From: Paenibacillus glucanolyticus NBRC 15330
GTDB taxonomy: Bacteria > Bacillota > Bacilli > Paenibacillales > Paenibacillaceae
Direction of reading: 5' to 3'
Length of the DNA: 64,000 bases
Assembly: GCF_004000885.1 (NCBI RefSeq)
Contig: NZ_BIMC01000017.1
Coordinates: 1-64,000 of the forward strand
The position numbers and the translations under genes are program-made. Position 1 is the stretch's first letter, and every line of letters starts with the position of its first letter. This document shows, piece by piece, positions 1 to 7,607 of this stretch. The notes beneath the pieces are model-generated. The model ran no database searches. It saw nothing but the letters and a program-made list of their open reading frames with translations, and was not told where the DNA came from.

Positions 1-1463
1 CGACAGGTCTGACGAACGGGACAAGGTATTACTTTGCAATGACGGCGAGCAACGAGTCAGGAGATAGCGGCTACTCCAACGAAGCGAGCGCGACTCCCAG
101 AACGGGCAGCACTTCTCCAAATTCATCCGGTGGCGCTCCTTCAACTACGAACCCGCCGTTCAACCACAACCCAATAAATGTTCCGAAGACGCAAAATAAC
201 ATTCATGTGACCATCAATGGCCAGAAGCCAGAGGGAATCACGACAGATGCCATCACGACCGACAATGGACTGACCGTGCAGTCGGTTACGATCGATGCAG
301 CAAAACTGTCTGAGGCACTGGCGAAAGATGGAGATAAGCCAGTAATCGTGATTGCCGTGAATTCGAGCGCCGATAAAGTGACCGTGGCGCTGACCGGGGA
401 AGCGGTGGAATCCCTAAAGAACAAGCAAGCTATAATAGAGGTTCACACACCTAACGGAAACTACAAGTTGCCTGCGACGGAACTCGGGATCGATCGTTTT
501 TCGGCACAGCTTGGAGACCCGGTGGTGCTGAAGGACGTCTTGGTGCATGTGGATATTGCGAAGAGCGGGATAGATAAAATAAGACTTTTGGAAAATACGT
601 CAAAAAAAGGCCGATTTACCGTAATGTCTCCGCCCGTTGATTTTGCGATAACGGCCTCGTACAAGGGGAAGACAGTGAACTTAGACAAGTTTACGTCCTA
701 TGTAGAGCGTGAAATTCCGTTGCCGGAAGGAGTCGATCCGAACAAGGTCACAACGGCCATTGTGTTAGAAGCAAATGGGAGAGTCCGACATGTACCTACT
801 AATTTAACTTTACGAGATGGGAAGTATTACTCAGTTGCGAGTAGTATGACGAACAGCACGTACTCACTGATTTGGCATCCGATGAGGTTTGCGGATGTGG
901 AGGGACATTGGTCTCAAGCAGCAGTCAATGACATGGCGTCACGGATGGTAGTGAACGGGGTTGATACAACTCATTATCTGCCCAACGCAGCTATCACGCG
1001 CGCGGAATTTGCGGCGATTATCGTGCGGGCGCTGGGACTGACAAACAATGGAGTAAAATCTGTGTTCGAGGATGTGAAATCCGGTGACTGGTATGCCGGA
1101 GCGGTAGCGACGGCGCAGGAATATGGTATCACCGCGGGGGACGAGGACGGAACATTCCACCCGGCGGAGACGATCACCCGCGAAGAGGCGATGGTCATGA
1201 TCGCACGGGCCATGAAGCTTGCAGGATTAGACACGAGCCTTAGCGTAGCGGAAGCGGATGCTGCACTCTCGAAGTTCGCGGACCGCGCTTCGGTAGCTAT
1301 TTGGGCCCAACAAGCGGTCGCAGCTACGGTGAAAATGGGACTTGTGAGCGGATCCGATGCAGGGCTACAGCCGAAAAGCGACATCACGAGAGCGGAAACG
1401 GCGGTCATCGTTCAGCGGATGCTGGAGAAGGCTGGACTTATCGATAACAAGCATTCGGAATAG
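1..1463 (+). CDS. S-layer-homology surface protein, 3' part (5' end outside window)
   Basis: The frame is open from the first bases of the window, and the residues before the first ATG (LTNGTRYYFA at about 9-38) are the end of a fibronectin type III domain, so the gene starts upstream. After the FN3 end comes a Ser/Pro/Asn-rich linker (about 100-190), a beta-rich middle segment of unknown family, and three SLH domains at about 888-1035, 1063-1200 and 1276-1430, opening with FADVEGHW, FEDVKSGDW and FADRASVAIW. SLH domains anchor proteins non-covalently to pyruvylated secondary cell-wall polymer, so this is an exported wall-bound protein. The role of the missing N-terminal part cannot be judged. 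The stop is TAG at 1461. Confidence 0.93.
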   Translation, partial: TGLTNGTRYYFAMTASNESGDSGYSNEASATPRTGSTSPNSSGGAPSTTNPPFNHNPINVPKTQNNIHVTINGQKPEGITTDAITTDNGLTVQSVTIDAAKLSEALAKDGDKPVIVIAVNSSADKVTVALTGEAVESLKNKQAIIEVHTPNGNYKLPATELGIDRFSAQLGDPVVLKDVLVHVDIAKSGIDKIRLLENTSKKGRFTVMSPPVDFAITASYKGKTVNLDKFTSYVEREIPLPEGVDPNKVTTAIVLEANGRVRHVPTNLTLRDGKYYSVASSMTNSTYSLIWHPMRFADVEGHWSQAAVNDMASRMVVNGVDTTHYLPNAAITRAEFAAIIVRALGLTNNGVKSVFEDVKSGDWYAGAVATAQEYGITAGDEDGTFHPAETITREEAMVMIARAMKLAGLDTSLSVAEADAALSKFADRASVAIWAQQAVAATVKMGLVSGSDAGLQPKSDITRAETAVIVQRMLEKAGLIDNKHSE

Positions 1464-1488
1464 CCATCTTGATGGATCGACACATGTG

Positions 1489-1536
1489 AATACTACTCAA
1501 CTGTTGGTCGGGAAATAATAATAGTTGAGTAGTATT
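1489..1536. repeat. Perfect 14-bp inverted repeat after the SLH gene
   Basis: AATACTACTCAACT (1489-1502) and its exact reverse complement (1523-1536) are separated by 20 bases. No T-run follows on either strand, so it is not a standard intrinsic terminator. It lies 25 bp behind the SLH gene stop and could stabilise that mRNA's 3' end or be a mobile-element scar. Confidence 0.6.
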
Positions 1537-1631
1537 GACGCATACAGCAACGGAGCGGAAGATGAGGCGAACTCCCGGATGCTGCGAATTTCGTCCAATT
1601 TATTAAGAACATCTTGGACTTGAAAAAGATA

Positions 1632-1657
1632 AAGAGGGGCCAAGGCCCCTCTTTTTT
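1632..1657 (+). terminator. Intrinsic terminator
   Basis: AAGAGGGGCC and GGCCCCTCTT form a perfect 10-bp stem followed by T residues. It probably ends transcripts from the SLH gene, whose stop is about 170 bp upstream. Confidence 0.85.
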
Positions 1658-2211
1658 GTTGCTTGAAAAGATGATATGCACTTTTTATAAAAGACTCTAT
1701 TGCAGAAATTAACTTAGTTAGTGTTGTTCCTTATAAAGTAATCTCGGGTATCTGTCCGCACCTTTAACTAAAGCCGCTTCTAAATTAGCAGTAAAGTAAG
1801 CTAGTGGAACATTAGGTGAAAAATAAGAGCTTTCGGGACAGTAAGAAGCGGCCAAGACGGAAATATTCCGGAGTTTTTCATGCTCCAGTGAAGACGTGCG
1901 CCCATAGTTTGAAGGCCTACCGAACTAACACGCATACTCAATATGCTACGCAGCGCCTGAGAGATTCTCATTGAATCGTTGTCTATAAGAAGCTTCCTGG
2001 GTTGGCGGGAATGAATTAACGGAAGACGAACAGTGGGCGAAAATTAAACAAGGTCAACGTATTGCTAAGCAATATTGGGTTAAGTAATATTAAACTAAAA
2101 GTACTTGTCGACAGTCTTTTTACGTGAATGGAAATCTGTAGATATCACTCGGAGCATGTTCACACTGTATAATCAACACAGAGCAGATTCGATGTATGAA
2201 GGAGGAGTGAC
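1658..2211. other. AT-rich gene-poor stretch with short open frames
   Basis: No recognisable gene. Two short frames stand out. One is a GTG-initiated 52-codon frame at 1816-1974, Lys/Arg-rich, with a stop codon directly before the GTG and no good ribosome binding site. The other is an open stretch at 1989-2087 ending ...RIAKQYWVK, which reads like the C-terminal end of a lost protein and has no start codon. A TATAAT at 2168-2173 may be the -10 box for the ATPase gene that follows. Decayed coding sequence is the most likely explanation. Confidence 0.35.
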
Positions 2212-3132
2212 ATGTATCTAGATAAATTCATATTACCCATTGATGAAGAATCCTCGTTGATACAGCAACGAATGGTAGAAAATGGAGGTAAATTTGGATA
2301 TATCGATAATACTTACCCATGCGGCATTTTCTCGAAAAGTCAGTTCTCCGAATTGAGTTTTTCAAAAATAACTATTTTATATGGAGGAAACGGCTCGGGA
2401 AAAAGCACGCTGCTAAACCTTATAGCAAATCGATTGGAACTCAACCGTATTGCACCATTCAATTCAAGTGAAATGTTTGATTTATACGTTGAACATTGTA
2501 AATTTGAACTTGGATTTGACGATGAGGGATTTAAATATCGAATTCCAAATGGAAGCAGAATCATCACAAGTGATGATATTTTTGATTATATGCTCACAGT
2601 CCGCACAAACAACGAGGAAATCGCAGATAGCACCGAAGATATCAGATTGGAATGGGGAGATCATAACGGAAATCTGAAATACGGCAAAACAGTGAAAATG
2701 AATAGCATGGACGATTATGAAGCACTGAGGTTACAGGTGCTTTCAAGAAAAAAATCAGTCTCACGCAGGGAGTTTATTCGCAGAGTCGCCGGCACTGAGG
2801 TTAAGCTGAACAGCAACGGCGAGACAGCCCTGAGTTATTTCAATTCCAAATTAAAAAATGACACATTGTATTGCTTGGATGAACCGGAGAACAGTCTGTC
2901 TCCTAAAATGCAGCTTGAACTTGTCAAGATGCTAGAGCAAATGGCTCACTATTGCGGATGTCAATTTATCATTGCAACGCACTCCCCGTTTTTACTGGCG
3001 ATGGAGTTTACCAAAATATATGATTTAGACACGAATCCAGTCGACATCAAGCAATGGTGGGAATTGGAAAACACCAAAGTGTACTTTGATTTTTTCATTA
3101 AACATAACAGGCTGTTTCTTGCCGATAAGTAG
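2212..3132 (+). CDS. AAA-family (ABC-type fold) ATPase, stand-alone
   Basis: A cytosolic ATPase of 306 residues. It has a P-loop GGNGSGKST near residues 59-67, a Walker B/D-loop segment CLDEPENSLSPK near 223-234 and a switch histidine in IIATHSPF. These are features of the AAA_21 / SMC-like predicted ATPases (established family knowledge). There is no transmembrane segment and no permease partner. A strong site (GAAGGAGGAG) precedes the ATG. The gene stands alone, and its A+T content and Asn/Lys/Ile codons differ from neighbouring genes, which suggests recent acquisition. Relatives of this fold occur in anti-phage and DNA-repair systems, but no partner nuclease or reverse transcriptase is present, so the function is left open. 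Confidence 0.8.
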   Translation: MYLDKFILPIDEESSLIQQRMVENGGKFGYIDNTYPCGIFSKSQFSELSFSKITILYGGNGSGKSTLLNLIANRLELNRIAPFNSSEMFDLYVEHCKFELGFDDEGFKYRIPNGSRIITSDDIFDYMLTVRTNNEEIADSTEDIRLEWGDHNGNLKYGKTVKMNSMDDYEALRLQVLSRKKSVSRREFIRRVAGTEVKLNSNGETALSYFNSKLKNDTLYCLDEPENSLSPKMQLELVKMLEQMAHYCGCQFIIATHSPFLLAMEFTKIYDLDTNPVDIKQWWELENTKVYFDFFIKHNRLFLADK

Positions 3133-3210
3133 GAATTTGAACATTTCGATTGTTCCATAGTCTGATGCGTTCGACAATTGCCCTTTTCTATGATATGGTA
3201 CCAAGTAATT

Positions 3211-3241
3211 AGGCATTTCGTTCCCTTGGGACGAGGTGCCT
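3211..3241 (+). promoter_or_regulatory. Hairpin between the ATPase and ctc
   Basis: AGGCA..TCG..CCC pairs with GGG..CGA..TGCCT around a two-base loop. It has no good U-tract. It may be a weak terminator of the ATPase gene or part of the ctc leader. Confidence 0.35.
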
Positions 3242-3292
3242 TCTCGCGTATTTAAGGCGTTTTACATTAAATGTCTATTTGGAGGTGATGCA

Positions 3293-3385
3293 ATGGTGCT
3301 CCCGCTTTCCCTGCTACGGGGGGAGAAATCCGTAGTTCATGATGGACGATTGATGGATGAGTGGACCCAAATCATAATAATCTGA
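3293..3385 (+). CDS. Possible 30-codon leader ORF upstream of ctc
   Basis: An ATG preceded by a near-perfect Shine-Dalgarno sequence (GGAGGTGATG at 3281-3290) opens a 30-codon frame beginning MVLPLSLLRGEK and ending WTQIIII. Its stop TGA (3383-3385) sits against the GAGGAG that serves the L25/Ctc start at 3400. The ribosome binding site is better than that of ctc itself. It could be a translated leader coupling or throttling ctc expression. No family is recognised, and the peptide may have no function of its own. Confidence 0.4.
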   Translation: MVLPLSLLRGEKSVVHDGRLMDEWTQIIII

Positions 3386-3399
3386 GGAGTGTTGTTGAG

Positions 3400-3975
3400 A
3401 TGAGAGTAAATTTACGAGCAGAAACGCGCGCTGTTATGAACAAAACCGGACTGAAGCAGCTTCGCCTATCGGGACTAATCCCGGCGATTGTATTTGGCGC
3501 AGGGGAAGATAATATGATGATTCAGCTGTCAGCCAGTGAGTTCGGCAAATGGGCAAGGAACGGCAAGGGAGGGATCCTTGAGCTTTGTTTGGACAATCAG
3601 GAGCCAATTCCCGTATTGCTGGAGTCCGTTCAGCGTGATCCCGTAACTCGTGAATACATTCATGTCGACTTTTTACGTATCCATATAAACGAAGTTGTGC
3701 GCACGAGAGTTAATCTCGATTACATTGGCACCGCGAAGGGAGCCAAGGCTGGAGGAGTTGTCCAAATCCAAAGCACGTTCATCGAGATTGAATCCTTCCC
3801 GGACCATATTCCCGCCACCATTCCAATTGATATCAGTGAACTGGAGATGGGGGGTTCTTTACATGTCGGGGATCTCAAGCTGCCAGGAGGCGTGGTGCCG
3901 ATCTCCTCGGCCAACGAACTTCTTGTGTCGGTGGTGACACCGAAAGTTCAAACGGAGCAACCGGAGGCTATATAA
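3400..3975 (+). CDS. ctc: 50S ribosomal protein L25 / general stress protein Ctc
   Basis: A two-domain L25/TL5/Ctc-family protein of 191 residues that binds 5S rRNA in the large subunit. The N-terminal L25 domain carries the signature ...KQLRLSGLIPAIVFG and the C-terminal domain holds EVVRTRVNLDYIGTAKGAKAGG. The start chosen is the ATG at 3400: GGAG lies about 10 bases upstream and the family begins MxxNLRAE. An in-frame GTG at 3361 would add 13 unrelated residues. Ctc is stress-inducible in Bacillus; here no sigma-B promoter is evident, but a possible leader ORF precedes it. The gene ends in a strong terminator. Confidence 0.93.
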   Translation: MRVNLRAETRAVMNKTGLKQLRLSGLIPAIVFGAGEDNMMIQLSASEFGKWARNGKGGILELCLDNQEPIPVLLESVQRDPVTREYIHVDFLRIHINEVVRTRVNLDYIGTAKGAKAGGVVQIQSTFIEIESFPDHIPATIPIDISELEMGGSLHVGDLKLPGGVVPISSANELLVSVVTPKVQTEQPEAI

Positions 3976-3984
3976 CTTCTACAG

Positions 3985-4033
3985 CCGGCGATCGTTTCCC
4001 GATATTCCAATCGGGGAGCGATTGCCGTTTTTT
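3985..4033 (+). terminator. Intrinsic terminator of ctc
   Basis: CGGCGATCG..CCCGAT pairs with ATCGGG..CGATTGCCG across a short loop, followed by TTTTTT. Confidence 0.85.
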
Positions 4034-4168
4034 AATCCAGAACTATTTTCCACCAAGGGGGGACTAGGCTTACCCGTCATTGTTCATGTACACTCAAGTC
4101 ATGTGAAATGCTGGGTCGCTTATCCGGCAGCCGTATATTAAGCCAATGAAGGAAGTGAGTGTCGAACC

Positions 4169-4876
4169 ATGAATGTAGAATCCGTTATGCTGGAGCTTGA
4201 AGGACTCGGCAAGGAACGGCTCAAAAAAATGTACCTGTCCAATGGGGCACATGAACCGCTCTTTGGCGTTGCGACAGGCGCCATGAAGCCGATGGCCAAG
4301 ACAATCAAAATCAATCAGCCTTTGGCTGAGCAGCTCTACGCCACAGGAAACTACGACGCCATGTACTTTGCCGGCATCATTGCAGACCCTCAAGCGATGA
4401 CTGCAGCGGATTTTGATCGTTGGATGGATGCAGCTTATTTTTATATGCTGTCCGATTATGTGGTTGCTGTAACGCTGGCAGAGGCAGATATTGCCCAAGA
4501 CGTTGCGGATCAATGGATCGCAAGCGGCGAAGAGCTGAGAATGTCAGCAGGATGGAGCTGTTACTGCTGGCTGCTCGGCAGCAGACCGGATCGCGAGTTC
4601 CCGGAAGGCAAAATCTCGGACATGCTCGAACTGGTGCAAAAAACCATTCACGATTCACCGGACCGAACGAAGTCTGCAATGAATACTTTCATTTACACCG
4701 CAGCCATATCTTATTTGCCGCTCCATGATAAGGCGGTGAAGATCGCGGAGGCAATAGGCCCGGTCGAAATCAATCGGGACAAGGGGAAGAGCAAATTCCT
4801 CCATGCTTCCGAGAATATTAGAAAAGAAGTTGAGAGAGGGAAACTTGGTTTCAAACGCAAGTATGTAAGGTGTTAA
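4169..4876 (+). CDS. DNA alkylation repair protein (AlkD-like HEAT-repeat family)
   Basis: A 235-residue all-helical protein of the AlkC/AlkD superfamily (PF08713 type), whose members excise N3- and N7-alkylpurines by capturing the flipped base with a HEAT-repeat concave surface. Family-like features are the N-terminal LEGLGKERLKKMYLSNGA, the central YFMLSDYVVAV region with WSCYCWLLGSRPD, and the basic end KRKYVRC preceded by VEINRDKGKSKF. The ATG at 4169 is preceded by GGAAGTGAGTG, which is a moderate site. Close homologues are often annotated only as DNA alkylation repair protein, and catalytic activity should not be assumed. A truncated DUF1801 gene follows directly. Confidence 0.8.
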   Translation: MNVESVMLELEGLGKERLKKMYLSNGAHEPLFGVATGAMKPMAKTIKINQPLAEQLYATGNYDAMYFAGIIADPQAMTAADFDRWMDAAYFYMLSDYVVAVTLAEADIAQDVADQWIASGEELRMSAGWSCYCWLLGSRPDREFPEGKISDMLELVQKTIHDSPDRTKSAMNTFIYTAAISYLPLHDKAVKIAEAIGPVEINRDKGKSKFLHASENIRKEVERGKLGFKRKYVRC

Positions 4877-4889
4877 CCCCTGTTTTTAA

Positions 4890-5105
4890 AACGAGCTGCA
4901 CGCCCGAGGTGCACAGCATCCTTCAGACGTTAAGGAATATCACAAGTCCAAAGGGACCTTGCAATTTCCGATCGATCAGCCGCTGCCTTATGACCTGATA
5001 TGTCGAATCGTCCAATACCGGGTTCAGCAAAACCTGGAGAAGGCAGCAAGCAAATCGAAAAAAAGAAGAAATCGGCTGAGAGCTGAGAGGGAAGGCAGCG
5101 CTTAG
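4890..5105 (+). pseudogene. Truncated DUF1801 (YdhG-like) gene, 3' remnant
   Basis: A frame open from 4890 to a TAG at 5103 encodes VKEYHKSKGTLQFPIDQP, then LPYDLICRIVQYRVQQNL and a Lys/Arg-rich tail. This is the characteristic C-terminal half of DUF1801/YdhG-type proteins (iron-chaperone-like, frataxin-like fold). No start codon with a ribosome binding site exists upstream, and the N-terminal half is missing; the preceding gene ends at 4876. It reads as a deletion remnant fused to the 3' side of the alkylation-repair gene. Confidence 0.7.
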
Positions 5106-5125
5106 CTGTCTTCTTCTTTTTATTT
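5091..5125. terminator. Terminator between convergent genes
   Basis: GAAGGCAGC and GCTGTCTTC (one mismatch) form a stem followed by TTCTTTTTATTTTT on the plus strand. It lies between the DUF1801 remnant and the convergent acetyltransferase. Confidence 0.7.
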
Positions 5126-5554
5126 TTAAAGATCCTTTTTCATATAGTAATGCGTATGCCGGCCGGCATTCTCGATCTTGCCGTATATTTCATAACCCTG
5201 CTTGATGTAAAAATCCAAGGCTTGAAAGCTCAGCGTGTCCAATTTCACGAATTCGCATTGTTTCTCTCTCGCCATGTTTTCCACCTCGCTTAACAGCTTG
5301 GCGCCGTACCCCGATTTACGGAATCGCTCATCCACAAACAGATAGTGGATCTCCAGCCAGTTCCAGCATATTTCCCCAACAATCCCACCCAAGATCTCAC
5401 CGTCTGCATTCCTTAACAACAAGTTTATTTCCTGGTACCTGCCTTTTAAGTCGTCCGGAAAATGCTTCAGATTAAATTCAATCATTTGGTTTCTTACATA
5501 GTTGTTGTCCCCGCTATCCGATTCGATGGTTTCGTTCGTGAAATAGAGTCCCAT
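5126..5554 (-). CDS. GNAT-family N-acetyltransferase
   Basis: A 142-residue acetyl-CoA-dependent acyltransferase of the Gcn5-related fold. The beta4/motif A region reads LEIHYLFVDERFRKSGYGAKLLSEVE, with the pyrophosphate-binding R-x-x-G-x-G/A pattern. It is followed by LDTLSFQALDFYIKQGYEIYG, the usual motif B in which F-Y packs on CoA, and a C-terminal HYYMKKDL strand. The substrate cannot be inferred. The start ATG has GGGGAGACGGAT upstream on the minus strand. It stands alone and faces the DUF1801 remnant. Confidence 0.88.
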   Translation of the reverse strand: MGLYFTNETIESDSGDNNYVRNQMIEFNLKHFPDDLKGRYQEINLLLRNADGEILGGIVGEICWNWLEIHYLFVDERFRKSGYGAKLLSEVENMAREKQCEFVKLDTLSFQALDFYIKQGYEIYGKIENAGRHTHYYMKKDL

Positions 5555-5762
5555 ATCCGTCTCCCCTTCAAGTTCTGCCAGAACACCAATCTGTGTCGAT
5601 ATCGGTATTCAGATTACGTCTTCTTCAACTTACCATATTTATGTCCTGCCTTGGGTGGTAAAGAATCTTTTTAATAGAACGTCCCCGTGAGCTCAATGGA
5701 TGCCTGTGCTACACTGTGGTTGTTACATTTTATCTGGCAGCAGCAAGGAGGATTCCATTTAC

Positions 5763-5795
5763 ATGTGTGGCATTTCATTCATGCGTATTCGCTAA
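5763..5795 (+). CDS. Putative macrolide-sensing leader peptide (ermL-like, MCGISFMRIR)
   Basis: A 10-codon ORF starts at an ATG with AAGGAGG (5745-5751) 11 bases upstream, ends with TAA at 5793 and lies about 105 bp before the erm start. Its last residues R-I-R match the (Arg/Lys)-X-(Arg/Lys) macrolide-arrest motif known from the ErmD leader (MRLR). A drug-bound ribosome would be expected to stall when the second Arg must be joined. The downstream RNA can fold over the erm ribosome binding site. The function is inferred from motif, position and context. Confidence 0.75.
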   Translation: MCGISFMRIR

Positions 5796-5892
5796 TGACG
5801 GTACAGACCAGCTAATTCCAGGCATTTTCTCTTGAAAATGTGAAGGATTATTTGTGCTGTACCTTTTTCATTACTATACAAATGAATGAGGT
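5796..5892 (+). promoter_or_regulatory. Predicted erm attenuator (alternative RNA pairings)
   Basis: Several complementary segments are visible. GGTACAG (5800-5806) matches CTGTACC (5857-5863), which is followed by TTTTTC. CATTTTC (5823-5829) matches GAAAATG (5834-5840). ACCTTTTTCATT (5861-5872) can pair over 12 positions (10 Watson-Crick, one G-U, one mismatch) with AATGAATGAGGT (5881-5892), which contains the erm ribosome binding site. The segment 5837-5848 can pair with 5861-5872 instead and free that site. This is the logic of inducible erm leaders; whether control is translational or by early termination is not decided by sequence. Confidence 0.65.
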
Positions 5893-5900
5893 GCTTTTTT

Positions 5901-6764
5901 GTGTTTAAAAAAAATAAAAATCATCGGGATCCGTTGAAGACATCTTCAAACTTCCCGTCGCAAAATATGATCATCAGCAAACATTTGATTCATGATATGA
6001 TCGATTTGGCTCGGATTCATCCTCATGAAACCGTTCTTGATATCGGAGCAGGTGCCGGGGCGCTGACTTTTCCGCTGGCAGAGAAAGCGGCCAAGGTGCT
6101 TGCTATTGAGATCGATTCGGTACTTATCCATAAATTGTTGGACAAAATGGGAGGAAGGGACAATATTGAGGTCAAGCGGTGCGATTTCCTTGAAACATCG
6201 TTGCCCACGAAACCCTTTGTTGTTGTCGCCAATATCCCTTATTCGATCACAACGCCGATCATGGGGAAGCTTCTCCATCCGGCAGTTCCGATGCAGAGAG
6301 CCGTAATCCTGGTGGAAAAGGGAGCGGCAAAAGGATTCACATCGCACTCCATTCGAAATCCGCGAATTTTAAACTGGAGGATGCAGTATGAGATCCGGCT
6401 CGTTCGGACGGTATCGCCTGATCATTTTGCACCGCCGCCCAAGGTGGATTCAGCCATCCTCTCCATCCGCCGGAGGGAACAGCCGCTTGTTTCCCCGCAG
6501 CATCACCAGATGTTCTCGGCGCTGGCAACCTATGGATTACGGGACCCGAAGCTGCCGTTATACGCAGCGCTATCGGAGATATTCACCCCTCCCCAGATAG
6601 CCAGGCTGGTCAAGATGCTGAGAGTGGATCGTGAGCTTCCCATGGGTCAGCTCAGCGAGGAGCAGTGGGGAACCATGTTCCACACGATGCTCCAGCATGT
6701 GCCGCCGTATCGGCGGCCCCAGCTTCGCAAGGACTCCAGAAGCAAATCCAAGAAAAGAAAATGA
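5901..6764 (+). CDS. erm: 23S rRNA (adenine-N6) methyltransferase, Erm(D)-like
   Basis: An SAM-dependent methyltransferase that modifies A2058 of 23S rRNA and gives macrolide-lincosamide-streptogramin B resistance (family knowledge). The SAM motif VLDIGAGAGALTF lies near residues 46-57 and the catalytic NIPY at 111-114. The segment after it (SITTPIMGKLL, VEKGAAKGFTS, HFAPPPKVDSAI) follows the Erm(D)/(K) branch rather than KsgA. The start chosen is the GTG at 5901, with GAGGTG 8 bases upstream, giving 287 residues; an ATG at 5886 would overlap that site. A basic C-terminal tail (RKDSRSKSKKRK) is also typical of Erm(D). Expression is probably inducible through the leader peptide at 5763. Confidence 0.9.
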   Translation: MFKKNKNHRDPLKTSSNFPSQNMIISKHLIHDMIDLARIHPHETVLDIGAGAGALTFPLAEKAAKVLAIEIDSVLIHKLLDKMGGRDNIEVKRCDFLETSLPTKPFVVVANIPYSITTPIMGKLLHPAVPMQRAVILVEKGAAKGFTSHSIRNPRILNWRMQYEIRLVRTVSPDHFAPPPKVDSAILSIRRREQPLVSPQHHQMFSALATYGLRDPKLPLYAALSEIFTPPQIARLVKMLRVDRELPMGQLSEEQWGTMFHTMLQHVPPYRRPQLRKDSRSKSKKRK

Positions 6765-6824
6765 AAAATGGACGATGCAATCATCGATTCTAAATAATGG
6801 ACGATTCGAATGGGCGAAATACGC

Positions 6825-6856
6825 TTGACCCTCACACTAGTGTCAGGGTTTACAAT
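6825..6856 (+). promoter_or_regulatory. MerR-type promoter and operator
   Basis: A -35 box TTGACC (6825-6830) and a -10 box TACAAT (6851-6856) are 20 bp apart, the over-long spacing typical of MerR-activated promoters. The spacer holds a dyad, ACCCTCACACT / AGTGTCAGGGT (6828-6849), with one imperfect pair. It drives the merR-thioredoxin pair, most likely by autoregulation. Confidence 0.8.
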
Positions 6857-6890
6857 GGGATTCAATCGTTCATCCAGGAGGCGTGAAAGC

Positions 6891-7268
6891 ATGAAAATCG
6901 GAGAACTTGCCGCCCGTACCGGCGTCAGCATTCGTTCGCTTCGTTACTACGAACAGCAAGGGCTGCTTACGCCGGCTCGAAACGAGAACGGATATCGGGA
7001 ATATTCGGTACTTGCCGAGGATCAGGTGCGAACCATCCAGTTGTATCTGAATCTTGGATTGTCCACTGAGCAGATCGCCGGGTTCCTGCACTGCGTCTTG
7101 AAGAACAAAGAGGCGTTTTGTACGGAGGTGTTTCCGATTTTTCGGCAAAAAATCGCAGAGATCGAGGCGCAAATCCACCAGTTGAATCATATCAAGAGAA
7201 ATCTGGAGGAACGCATGCAATCGATTCTGGACGAACGAAAATCGGAAGAAGCGGAGGAAAACAAATGA
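6891..7268 (+). CDS. MerR-family transcriptional regulator
   Basis: A 125-residue regulator. The winged helix-turn-helix MKIGELAARTGVSIRSLRYY is followed by the wing (NGYREY) and a coiled-coil dimerisation helix (EIEAQIHQLNHIKRNLEERM). The start is the ATG at 6891 with AGGAGGCGTG upstream. Two cysteines in the effector region, C68 and C77, are the only ones in the protein and could act as a thiol switch; no metal-binding motif is seen. The thioredoxin gene overlaps its stop (ATGA), so redox or thiol stress is a plausible signal. That signal is inferred, not shown. Confidence 0.9.
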   Translation: MKIGELAARTGVSIRSLRYYEQQGLLTPARNENGYREYSVLAEDQVRTIQLYLNLGLSTEQIAGFLHCVLKNKEAFCTEVFPIFRQKIAEIEAQIHQLNHIKRNLEERMQSILDERKSEEAEENK

Positions 7269-7585
7269 GTTTACCACGATTAGAGTCATCAAGCTTTCAA
7301 AGCGCGATCAAACCCAACGGAGTCACTCTTGTTGAATTCGGGGCCACATGGTGCCCGCCCTGCAAAGTGCTGCTCCCCATTCTCGAAGAACTGAGTCATG
7401 AGGAAGCGGGTCGCCTCGATATCTATCAGGTGGATTGCGACGAATCCCCGGAGCTTGCTGCCCAATTCGGCATCATGTCCATGCCGACGGTGATTGTGTT
7501 TCATAACGGAGAACCGGCGGACAAACTAATCGGACTCCGGCCTAAGAGTGTATATCAAGCGGCGCTTGGCCGCTATGTATCATAA
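7265..7585 (+). CDS. Thioredoxin-family protein
   Basis: A 106-residue thiol-disulfide oxidoreductase with the active site WCPPC and the cis-proline loop MPTV. The fold matches thioredoxin through strand VTLVEFGATW and the final strand-turn VIVFHNGEPADKLIG. CPPC differs from the CGPC of housekeeping thioredoxin, so its redox potential and partners may differ. There is no signal peptide, so it is cytosolic. The ATG overlaps the stop of the MerR gene, indicating translational coupling, and an excellent terminator follows. Confidence 0.93.
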   Translation: MSLPRLESSSFQSAIKPNGVTLVEFGATWCPPCKVLLPILEELSHEEAGRLDIYQVDCDESPELAAQFGIMSMPTVIVFHNGEPADKLIGLRPKSVYQAALGRYVS

Positions 7586-7607
7586 GAGAACAGTGGAAAG
7601 CCTCTGG

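Noticed and set aside
6767..6805. Repeated AATGGACGAT (6767-6776 and 6796-6805) between erm and merR
   Set aside because: Only two short copies, outside the MerR dyad; most likely chance or a small duplication.
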